A stretch of DNA of 64,000 nt from Miscanthus floridulus (Eukaryota; Streptophyta; Magnoliopsida; Poales; Poaceae). Shown here in pieces: positions 54,586 through 64,000 of this stretch. Location: positions 107,215,799 through 107,279,798 of the forward strand of contig NC_089584.1 of NCBI RefSeq assembly GCF_019320115.1. Reading direction: 5' to 3'. Numbering within the stretch: the first letter of the stretch is position 1; every line of letters starts with the position of its first letter. Made by a program: the position numbers and the translations under genes. The notes beneath the pieces were generated by a model. It searched no databases. It was not told the DNA's origin and saw only the letters and a program-made list of their open reading frames with translations.

Positions 54586-55920
54586 GCCTATGCCACCTAC
54601 TCTCGTTGCCATTCAATGGGCGTCATCATCATGCTGGGCATGACATTGATTGTTGATGATGCTGCGAGCGTCACGCTTTAGCCTAAGCCATTCATGCACA
54701 GGTGGTCGATGTGGAGCGGGTGCCAGGTCGAGCTGTGGTGCAGCCATGGCTTCCTGCTCCATGCTCAGCAACTACTGCGGTGAGTAGACGGAGCGATTCA
54801 ACTAGTGTGGCCCTAGTCCCTTGATTGGGCAAGAGGCTGTGAGTCGGTGTCATGACGTGGAGCTCTTCGCTTGCTAAATGGCGGCGGTCTCCACCAGCAC
54901 CCAGAGGTTTCGGTGGATTGCCTCCTCCTAGGGGTCGGCAGGCTCAGGGAGGCCGCGTAGAAGCATCGCCACAACAGCAATGTTCTGGCTAGCCCAAGCA
55001 AACTAAGGGTGGTCATCCCTTCCATCTAGTATGTTACGCTGGACATGACGGGCATGACCTCGAGCGCCGCAAGCTAGGTTGCACGCATGTGGTGCAGCAT
55101 GCTGTGCCAAGCACGTCAGCGCATGTGGCGGCTGGCTTGCCACCTTTGTTGTAACTCCTCGCCGTGCTCCTGTGCACATGCCAGGGCCTGCGCATGGGGG
55201 TCTAGAGGGGTGTGAGTCTGCAGGGACTCCACCACCTCTGGAAGTTGTCCCGAGGCATCCGCCATAGCGCACTCTTGGGATAGAGGGTGGCCAGGTGCCA
55301 TGACGTTACCGATGCTAGAGCCATCGCTTTTGACCTGATCATCAATGAGGTCGTGGAAGGAGGTAGGGGCATAGCTCGCCATCCCCATGAACTCGGATGT
55401 GAGAGGGGCGACATCAGCATCCTCCGAGCCCTTGTGTGCACGTGTCCATGGGAGACGCAAAGCCATAGGGGGACTGGTCGCACGGCGGTCACGGTGGGGA
55501 CAATGGGGTCCTTCCGAAGAGTTGGTGGAAGGTGTTAAATAGTGAGTAAAGAACAATACGTACATCACTCACCGTGGCGTTTGAGCCCAGCATGGGCTCG
55601 AGGCAAAGCGCGGGTGTCTTGACGTTAAGGTCGTCGAGTGGCCTGGGGCTGGTGGAGGGTGCTCCTCCTCCAGTGGGCGCTGGGACAAGCGCCTCCTCGC
55701 GGAGGCGGAGTACGCCGAGCTGGTCGGCGACAAAGTCCAAACTCCCGAAGAGGAAAGTCAGGAGTAGCACGAAGACGGGAGGAACCCACATCCCAACAAG
55801 TGGGAGCGTGGGAAACTCCAGCAAGCCGAAATGAATCGTATCAGCTTGAGCCTGCCATGCCGAAGATGGTGGAAAGGTGGGCCATCCGATGACCAAAAGC
55901 ATGAACGCACGGCATCGATC
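54586..55920 (-). pseudogene. Outer Tat element Gag N-terminal region and leader
   Basis: Reading leftwards from the primer site, frames 55902-55489 and 55568-55116 are open, with QADTIHFGLLEFPTLPLVG, and later SFHDLIDDQVKSDGSSIGNV and DPHAQALACAQEHGEELQQR. The last resembles a helical Gag N-terminus. Frameshifts lie between. Assignment rests mainly on position between primer site and Gag core. Confidence 0.5.
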
Positions 55921-55938
55921 CCCACGAATGACACCAAC
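55921..55938 (-). other. Outer Tat element primer-binding site region
   Basis: GTTGGTGTCATTCGTGGG on the minus strand follows the 5' LTR, the position and form (TTGGYGYCRTTYGTGGGG) typical for Tat-type grass elements. Confidence 0.65.
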
Positions 55939-57028
55939 TGTCGATGCGAAATGTGACCAACAAGTAAATATTTATAGTTTTGCCGTGCGTTGTGATCGGA
56001 TGTGGCCTAGCACGCGATCACATAGGATTTATACTTTTTCAGGCAACGTGCCCTACATCCAGTTTTAGTCGGTCGGTGACTTTATCCCGGAACCTAGGTG
56101 CTCGATGTTTGCTATGGGGTTACAAACGAGTAAGGAATAGGAAGGATGGTGTTAGAGGCCCGGTAGGACTCTGAACCAAATGGAAGAGAGTGACGGATGC
56201 TCAAACATGTGCTAAGTATTAGATCATATGCTCTATGTGTTTGAGCTTATCAGCTGTTGAGAGCGTATAGACTGTGTAGCTATCGAGCTGTTCAGCCGTC
56301 GTCCTTTTAGGAGAGAGCGCATCCTCTTTTATAGATGAAGGGGATGGCCTTACAAGTCAAAGACGGAAAGGAGGGAACTTGTACGTGTGCTACCTAGTCT
56401 TATTGCCCACGCCGTCGAGTATGGCATGCCATCGCCACCTTACTGTTCATGACCTGCTGTATCTGACAGGTTGCACAGTGTTCGACCATCTTACTGTTCA
56501 TGACCTAACAGGCTGCACAGTGTTCGTCAGGGACGACAAACGAAGGTGTCCACAATACTATTTGTGTTCTTACGTGTCTGGAAGACAGTATAGTGTCCAT
56601 CTGACGTGGCCTGGTGGCGCCGTTCTGCAGGTGCGCAGGGCATGGCAGGGTACAGTCCTTGGTATTGCGGTTGACTTGAGCGTCTTACCTTATCTGCTCT
56701 GCCTGCTTCCCGGGCCCACATCGAGCAGTCATCCCGGTCAGTCGTTCCTAGTCGGCCCCGACCGTGTCGATCGGGAAAGTGAGGCGAATAAAGGTTCGAC
56801 ATATCCCCGGTTAGAGGAACAGAGTTAGAGTTGGACTGTGGTCCCACCACGGCCAGGCCTTCCGGTTGGGGCTCCGACCAGGGCTCCTGGTCGGGGACCG
56901 GATCATGGTCTCGGCCTGTCATTGTGTATCTGGACTGGCCCAGACGCACGCTGTCGCTGCGCTGCCTGCTGGGCCAAGTATTGCAGGGAAATGGGTCTAT
57001 TGGGGACTCCAGGTTTATAAACCCGATA
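55939..57028 (-). repeat. Outer Tat element 5' LTR (1090 bp)
   Basis: TGTCGATGCG...ACCCGATA; aligns along its length with 28038-29145. TSD ATTTA is at 57029-57033. Confidence 0.88.
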
Positions 57029-57033
57029 ATTTA

Positions 57034-57193
57034 TATCTTCAAATAAGTTTATTATGAAAATATATTCAACAATCTACCTAATGATACTAATTATGTACCA
57101 TAAATATTAATATTTTGTTAAATGTATTTAGTCAAAGTTAAAAGTTACTGAGTTTTTGGAAGCGAGAATGACTCTTTTTTTAGACAGAGAGAG
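57034..57193. mobile_element. Stowaway-like MITE, right part
   Basis: It ends GAATGACTCTTTTTTTAGAC then AGAGAGAG before TA (57194-57195). The complement of the end matches the left terminus at 27943. Rejoined across the TSD the MITE would be about 255 bp. Confidence 0.85.
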
Positions 57194-57286
57194 TATAGCA
57201 GGAGGAGGAAGCAGTATGAGTTAATTGTGTGGACAGTGGCATATATATATGCACTTTAAAAAAAACTCTAAAAACATTTGTTCCTT

Positions 57287-57292
57287 TCTCAC

Positions 57293-57329
<37 letters not shown>

Positions 57330-57365
57330 GTATGTATATGTATGTATATGTATGTACGTATAATG
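57287..57365 (+). repeat. (TA)n/(TATG)n microsatellite
   Basis: A run of TATATATA interrupted by TG, passing into GTATGTATATGTATG repeats. Confidence 0.9.
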
Positions 57366-58971
57366 TGTCTTCTTTCTTATGATAAAGGTGGGGTTCGTAT
57401 CTTGATTCAGTGGTGCGGGAGGAGCGGGACAACCATGGTTTGAACTCTATTTAATCTGACTGCATAAGTCAGAAACAAATAAAAGGATGCTAGAGCGCGT
57501 GTTAATGTCACCGGCTCAACAATATGCTTCGTTTATGGCTGTAAAACTATATCTAGAAAATCTTTATACGGAGGCACGACTTCAAATAAACCCTTTTTTA
57601 ATTCGATGATAGCTGCCGGGCGAGCGACTTGATCCATTAAATAATTGGATTAGCTTCTTCTGAACGCTCAATGTGCTTATCAGTACGATACGAGCGGTAA
57701 TTACAAAATTACTGCTCCAAGAAGATATGTACTGCTACGTCTATGGCGCTGTGTCAGGGGACGAATGGCACGGTGCGGCGTGTCAATGTCATTGCGATAC
57801 GGTACACGGTGGGAAAGGAGGAATATCCAGTGGATGGTTTCTTCCTTGGATTTCGGTATGTTTAGACTTTACGTCCATGTCCATTTCAGCCCAAACCTTA
57901 CTGCATGGGCAGGTAATACGTCACACGCCAAACGACCAAAAAGACTGAAGACTCGTACCGCCCCCATGGTCCAAATACAGTGTGATCCACCGTGCCATTC
58001 ATAACGCCGCGTGGATATTGTAATTTACTTAGAGCTAGAGAGTGAGAATATTAAAATTACAGTATTCACATTTTTGATATCCTCAATAGACAAACATCGT
58101 GAAAAATGTGTTTCTCTTGATGCTTGATGACAACTTAGTAAACACAAAGAGAGTATGTTACTGTACAAAATAGTTGTGCTATAACACCATAGCTATGGAA
58201 TGATAGTTACTTACTAAACACCCTAGTATTTATCATTAAAAAAACTAGCTCAGACTCATACATTTTTGTTTAAAAGGAATGAGTAGATCAATCTTGAACA
58301 TATATTTTTAAAAAAATCTAGAGCACAATATGTAATGTTGTGTTGGAGTTTTGTTTATGAGCGCTAAAATCATAAAACGCGTTCATGTTTATTGTACGAA
58401 AACTCATGTCGCGATCACTAGCTCACACCAAAGTAAAAAAAAAACAATAAGCAAAACTATGGACACCATGTCCACATGTTTTGCTAGGTCTAGTCCACAA
58501 CAAAAACACTGCACCTGAATGACAAAGGCTATGCCACAATGGTTCACATGTTTTTCGTAAATGCATGACCCCTCATAAACCCATTGTCGTCTAAGAAGAA
58601 AACCTAGTTGTTAGGTTACAGCTAGACAGTGAGACTCTCACCGTACATACGGTGCACAAAAACATGTTGTGTTAATGGTTGGCGGCTTGTATATAGGGCA
58701 GTAAGGTGATGGAGTCTCACTGTGGCCATCAACGGTGGGTGCGAGCAGTGGATGAGGCTAGGATTAGGTGCTAGGAGGAGGAGGGTTAAAGGGAGAAGGG
58801 GTCAAGGGAGGACAAGATCAAGGTAATTGACCAATGGTGGATGGATGGTGGAGTGCCACGATAAAATAGGAAGAGCAAGTAGTGGACGAGGAGGAAGTGG
58901 TGATCTGGTGGAATAATCAAAGCTCCTAGAATGGTAGCGAGTGGCGGCATGTGTAGGTGGAATAAGGATAA
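57366..58971. other. Intergenic, no gene seen
   Basis: AT-rich with short frames only. No MITE termini or coding motifs are recognised. Confidence 0.55.
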
Positions 58972-61900
58972 TGTGGCAGAACTGTTCGAAATAACACGTT
59001 TTCCGAGGCACTCGTCTTCCACTAGACACTAACCACCTCGAAAGTGAGCTACATCGGTCAGTTCCGTCGGGCACACCCTAAGGGAGAACTCGAAACAATC
59101 CATGTTTTACATCTAGAATCCAATAATAAGTACGAGGTTATAATGCTTAGTCTATTTCATACAACAAGAGTTCTTGGAAATTATTTATTATAATACCAGA
59201 GTTTAGAGTGCGATAATTAAATAGCGGAATAAAAATAAACATCTAGCGAAAATGATACAGGGATCCATCTGTGCCCACCAGAGGAATCCTCCACACAAGA
59301 GCTACTTCTCAAACTGCACCTGCAACAAGGGTAAATAAACAATGAGTACACAATGTACTCGTAAGACTTACCCGACTAGTGGGAATAGTCACCCGACTCC
59401 GAGGGATATGATAGGCAATATGGTTTGTTGTTTTCCTTTGTTTGCGAAAGAGCATTACTAATAGTACGTCCTTAGGGTCAAGTTTTATTAGCAGTCATGA
59501 TTACTTTATTAGCTAACCATTCTAGATAAGCACTAGTTCTACTTTCAAGCAAGGGGTAAGCAACCAGAACCATTTCATCATCTTTCATCTTCCAGTTCTT
59601 ACTATGGTGCTAGACCATAGCCAAGTCATACCGTCTCATAGAAACGATGATTCACAAACCAATGTATCCTAGCCGGGCACCCCGAAACACAGGCCCCGCT
59701 TGCGTCCTAGGCACAAGCAAGACTAACTCATTCCACTCCTATCATGGGGTCCAGGTCCCCGTCCAAACTTGGACTCCAAGCCCCCACACTTGAGACCCGA
59801 TCTCAACATGGTGCTTAGACCTCCACCTTTCGCTGCCTCCAATCAGTTGGTCCAGAAAGAGCCGAAACCCACGATAAGAGCATAACGAGCCTTCCCATTC
59901 CCATAAACAAGTATGTGCTTAGGATAATAAGTCTATGACTTGACTACCATCCACAGCAACAGACGGTCCTTAATCAACACGAATAGGGAAAACAATGTAA
60001 CCAAGCTAAGCCCCATTGGCCACGGGACACAACCTGTTACACCCACCAATATCCATACCATATCCCTATCCGGTCTTCATTTTCTTTTCATCATTTTATT
60101 ATGAGAGTAATAATAATAATCACCTATTGTGAGTAACGGCAAGTTACTCATGCTACCGAAAACCTAAGCATAACACCTACTCGAACCTGCACTAGTAAAA
60201 CTCTTAGGACAGGTATATCTATGCATGTGGTTTCCATAAAATTCCTATAACATAAAAGCACATAACATATATAAACAATGATTATAAAAAATAAGGGGTT
60301 ATGCACCGGGGCTTACCTTGGGCAGGCGCAGTGTTAGCTGAGTCAATCAGTGGTGGCTCCGAGACCTTCTGCACGAGAATCTCCTCCTCGTACTCCTCAA
60401 CGATCTCCTTGAACTCATGATCGTCGATGGTCACGATCTTTACCAACTCATTCTCTACATGCATGCGATAATGATGCAACACTTAGCATTTAGGCAACAT
60501 CAACTCTTGGACTAAGAATACGCATACTAAGTTACTAAGCTATCTCTAATGACCAAGGTACTAAGCTAACTATCATCTTTACGAAACAAAGTGTTGGGTT
60601 CAACTAACAAACAACTAGCTTTACAAATAAAGGATATATCTTTATTTCTATTGATGATTTAATGTATATTAAAACAAAGAGCATTTAACTACCCTAATGC
60701 TTAGTCTATTCTAAAGCCACAAAAATTACAGTGAGCACATAATAATACAATGAAGCTACTATAAAAATTTTAGGACTAAAGCTATTGTTAATTTACCACA
60801 AAAATTCCTACAATAATTAATTTAATATTATTAAGCATCCTCAATTGATTTAATAGCCCCTAATGTCAACACATATAAACATGAACCAAATACACCAACA
60901 GATAGAACATAATTTTAGGAACCTAAGAAAATTTATTTCATAATTTTTGGACAGCTACATGATTTTATATTAAATACCAAAGATTAGCTCAGAAATTAAA
61001 TTAAAAAACTATTTCTAATTCCTTATGAAAACAAAAAATGAATCTCCACGCGTGGCCCACACGCGCGGTGCAGTGCGCACGCACACGTGGCCCGTTGACC
61101 CGGCCCACGCAACGCATGCCGGCCCGTGATAGAGAGAGAGAGCCCGCGCACGAGGAACTTTTGCGGTCAGCACCCTAGATTCTTCCCACTCTGCACCGGA
61201 GTCCTATCACTAACAACTACTCTCGCTGACCCCCCTAGAATTTTGGAAATTTTCCCCCACACACCCCCCGATGACCCTGCACGTGGCGGCACTGCGAGCG
61301 GCGGCATGGAGAAGCTACGCCGGACACCAGAGGTCCACTCCGGCCCGTCGGTCGGGCCGACACTCATCTAGGGTTCCACTACCTATACCTAGTAGCAACA
61401 CAAGGCTATGGTACAAGGTAGAGATGGATACGGTGGTGTGTGGCCGGCTACGACGGTGGCGTAGCTACCTCGGTGAACTAGAGCTGCTATAGTCCCAACC
61501 AACTATCATGAGAGCTTCAAGGGACTACCATAAGTCAAGCCACGGTGAGGGTTGGAGCAGAGAGCGATAGAGGGATGCCGGTCGCGTGCGGCCAAACCAT
61601 GTGGTGGCATGGTCGTGTCAGCGGTGGAGTAGAGGCGATAGTGACTGGACTAGAGTACGTAGGGCTAAGAGGAGAGCAAGGCGAATGTAGTGGCATAAGT
61701 AATTGGGCTCAGGTGGAGGAATGGAGGTCTGCCCTCGGTCATGGCCGAGGTACGAACTTAATGGCATGTCAGTGGAAAGGAGTCAAATTAGCACTTGGTT
61801 GGGGCATCATCATGGCTATGCGGGGTCGAGCGGTGAGAAGATGGGAGGGCGAAGGTGTAGACGAGCAGAATTGAGTAGAGATGACCGCTCTCTGGCTCAC

Positions 61901-62928
61901 ATGTGGGCACGGCTCGATAGCGGTAGAGAGATGAGAAACAGAGAGAGGGAGGTGGGGTATGGCCAGTGGCTCGGCATGTGCGCGCCTTGGCTAGATGTGG
62001 TTGGTGTAACCGTGGAGACCCACGTTCGTGTGCTAGTAGACAGACACGTGCGTTAGCGACCGATGTGGCCCGCACGCCGCAGTGCCACCAATCGCATGGC
62101 GATGGCAAGCACAAAAATGAGCGCATGACATCCAACCAGGCTAGAGGCACAACATAAGGATGATGTGATGGCAGTGGCAGTGCGCGGGATAGGGGCAGCG
62201 CCGCACAACCACGCGAGCAGTATCGGTGGCCCCACACCGCTACACCCCCGATGGACCGGACGACCAGCAAGGCTAGCCGAGCATGGATAACGCATGGGCA
62301 CGCTCAAGATGCACCGACACGACAACATCGTGTCCCTAAGGCATGATGACCACGCCCTCTCGGGGAAACCGGCCAATGACGTGTTGTGCATGGTTTTTAA
62401 AGCTCCCACCGTGACTAAACCGCTGCTACAAAACCTAAATGGTCTTAGCTACACTCAAGATGGTATATGAGACTACCAAATCGAGCTATAACACTACACC
62501 ACCCGTTAACCCAATCTCTCAAAATAATTTGCTAAACATTGCAATGGCTAGCTATTGACAAACTTGGAAAATTTTCTAAGTTTTTGAGCTAAACTTGATT
62601 TCAATTTGCAATTTCTAGGCTAGTAGAAATATTAGTTAGTAATATCATTTTTCAACAAGTATTTCACTGTCATCTACAAAGTTCATATTTCAAACTTTAT
62701 TTAAGTGTCACGTGTGTGTTCTATAGTGTTTTTGTTCAATAAAAATTAGTTTACAACCGTACTTGTTAGTTGTATGAGTTATGTAGTAACTTTTTGTTTA
62801 ACACTTTTATTGATCATTTTAATTGCAATGCTTCATCTTTGCACTCCATCACATGCACTAACACATAAATATGAAGCTCATGACATGTCTTAGTAAATGA
62901 TTTAGGGTATAACAGTGAGGGTGTTACA
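58972..62928 (-). repeat. 3' LTR (about 3.96 kb) of a Del/Tekay-like gypsy element
   Basis: On the minus strand the unit starts TGTAACACCCTCACTGTTAT right after a purine tract and ends ...GAACAGTTCTGCCACA at 58972. TG...CA ends and the integrase directly upstream support an LTR. Such lengths are known for Del/Tekay chromoviruses. The partner LTR is outside the window, so the 58972 end rests on the TGTGGCAGAACTG terminus alone. No open frame inside it (for example 60282-60482) shows a domain. Confidence 0.65.
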
Positions 62929-62940
62929 AGTCTCCCCCTT
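62929..62940 (-). other. Polypurine tract of the Del/Tekay-like element
   Basis: On the minus strand AAGGGGGAGACT lies immediately before the LTR start TGTAACACCC. Confidence 0.75.
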
Positions 62941-63099
62941 AAATAAAATCTCGTCCTGAGATTTTATGTGAGTGCCTAGTGTAGGAAAAGGGTAAGAGTA
63001 GGCTTTTAACATAAATTATTACCTCAACACACCGGGGAGAAGATGGGGATAATGCTCCTAAATATAACTCTCCTACTCCCAAGTTGCTTCATCCTCCAA

Positions 63100-64000
63100 A
63101 TGGTTTTGCCATTGTATTTTATAAAATTTCACCACTTTGTTTCTAGTAACTCTCTTTTTCATCCAAGATTTTGACAAGATGCTCAATATCAGAAAGATCA
63201 GGTTGGAGAGGGAGTCCATCAATTTCCACCACTTCCTCAGGAACTCGTAAACACTTCTTTAATTGGGAAACATGAAAGATATTATGTACTGTTGACAAAA
63301 TATTTAGAAGTTGGAGACAATAACAACCGAACCACATCGCTCCAAAATCTTAAAAAGGTCCAACATAACGAGGAGCTAACTTTCCACGGACTCCAAACCC
63401 ATGCACACCTCTCATCGGGGATACCTTTAGGTACACATGGTCACCAACTTTAAACTGCAAGGGTCTTCTTCGCTTGTCTACATAAGTTTTTTGATGACTT
63501 TGAGCTGCCTTCAAATGGCTCTGAATAATACTAACTTGCTCTCAAGCTTCTTTGATAAAATTAGACCCAAAATATCCACGATCACCCACCTCAACCCAGT
63601 TAAGAGGTGTTCTACATTTCTTGCCAAATAGGGCATCAAATGGTGCCATTTGAATGCTTTCTTGATACCTATTGTTATAAGAAAACTCAGATAGAGTCAA
63701 GCATTCGTCCCACTTTTTAGGAAAAGAAATGACACAAGCCCTCAACATATCCTCAAGTACCTGATTGGCTCTTTTTGTCTGACCATTAGTTTGTGGATGA
63801 TAATCTAAACTTCTAAGGAGATGAGTACCAAGACATTTCTAGAGTTGCTCCTAGAAACGAGAAACAAAGACTGACCCTCTATCGAAAACAATGGTAAGAG
63901 GAACTCCATGTAGGGTCATAACCCGATCAAAATACAACTTGGCATACTTCTTGGTTGAATACCTTTTATCCACCGGGAGGAAATGAGCATACTTGGTAAG
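63100..64000 (-). pseudogene. Integrase C-terminal region of Del/Tekay-like gypsy element (runs off the window)
   Basis: The frame 63748-63542 reads SFPKKWDECLTLSEFSYNNR and IQMAPFDALFGKKCRTPLNW, the post-core integrase region. A stop follows at 63542 (position EA*EQ), then VDKRRRPLQFKVGDHVYLKV-like and RGVHGFGVRGKLAPRYVGPF-like sequence. Frame 63337-63143 continues LSTVHNIFHVSQLKKCLRVP and EIDGLPLQPDLSDIEHLVKI. The chromodomain expected next is only partly visible towards 63010. The integrase core (HTNGQ.ER region and catalytic residues) lies at or beyond the right edge. Frameshifts near 63350 and 63540 disable it. Confidence 0.85.

Larger units (their letters stand above)
28038..57028 (-). 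mobile_element. Outer Tat-lineage Ty3/gypsy element, heavily nested (TSD ATTTA)
   Basis: LTRs of 1108 bp (28038-29145) and 1090 bp (55939-57028) both begin TGTCG(G/A)TGCGAAAT. They are flanked by ATTTA at 28033-28037 and 57029-57033. The right LTR's terminal CA has become TA. The GTTGGTGTCATTCGTGGGG primer-site region, gag-pol without chromodomain, a second RNase H-like domain, and a long 3' region with an opposite-strand gene are Tat-lineage traits. Removing nested material (a 9.6-kb gypsy element, two solo LTRs and a 1049-bp duplication) leaves about 15 kb. Confidence 0.9.

Noticed and set aside
60282..60482. 66-codon acidic minus-strand frame
   Set aside because: Lies inside the long LTR, has no domain, and its length is within chance.
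1..64000. CRISPR arrays, operons, ribosome-binding sites, rRNA genes
   Set aside because: The DNA is plant nuclear; the direct repeats seen are LTRs, MITEs and local duplications, and no rRNA similarity was recognised.

Overview
This is a gene-poor stretch of plant nuclear DNA from a grass, most likely a panicoid of the Andropogoneae (sorghum, sugarcane or Miscanthus type). The assignment rests on the transposon families seen: intron-bearing Tat-lineage Ty3/gypsy elements, Tourist and Stowaway MITEs, MULEs with GGCGCC-rich arms, and long solo LTRs loaded with CCGGACGC motifs. It is not proven by any single-copy gene. No bacterial-type features are present. Almost everything is transposable element (TE) sequence, much of it nested. 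Host-gene content is limited to one isolated first exon resembling an OTS/ULP1-type SUMO protease, an ELF3 first exon carried inside a Pack-MULE, and a doubtful coding remnant near 24.9 kb.

Layout. 1-3674: a Ty1-copia element lacking integrase, 5' end outside the window. 4257-5477: a 5'-truncated LINE ending in poly(A), abutting a tRNA-derived SINE in the opposite orientation. 5.8-7.0 kb: SUMO-protease-like exon 1 (minus strand) with a nested pair of MITEs just upstream. 9104-16014: a complete chromovirus (minus strand) with a 5-bp target-site duplication (TSD), GGAAC. It is interrupted by an 1804-bp Pack-MULE (12327-14130, 9-bp TSD CCCGCTGCA) carrying exon 1 of an ELF3-like circadian gene. 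About 16.2-23.5 kb: a decayed MULE with a MURA N-terminal fragment and a divergent GRF zinc-finger gene. It is interrupted by a solo LTR (16827-20063, TSD CCGCA) that itself contains a palindrome with 1.3-kb arms. 23.5-27.9 kb: MITE-rich intergenic DNA.

27943-57193 is a nest that opens out from a 255-bp Stowaway MITE. A Tat-type gypsy element (28038-57028, TSD ATTTA) is inserted into the MITE. That element received a second Tat-type element (29426-39030, TSD GGGGC), a solo LTR (40655-42118), a 1049-bp tandem duplication (41762-43859) and another solo LTR (52626-54580). Both Tat elements code gag-pol on the minus strand. Each also carries an intron-containing gene on the opposite strand between pol and the 3' LTR, behind its own TATA-like box. 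58972-64000: the very long 3' LTR (about 4 kb) and the integrase end of a third gypsy element, which runs out of the window.

The coding parts are mostly inactivated by frameshifts and stops (mainly TAG). The copia RT/RNase H reading frame (523 codons) is the best preserved. Nothing here is a demonstrably new system. The items most worth following up are the ELF3 Pack-MULE, the large LTR palindrome, and the paired antisense multi-exon genes of the Tat elements.
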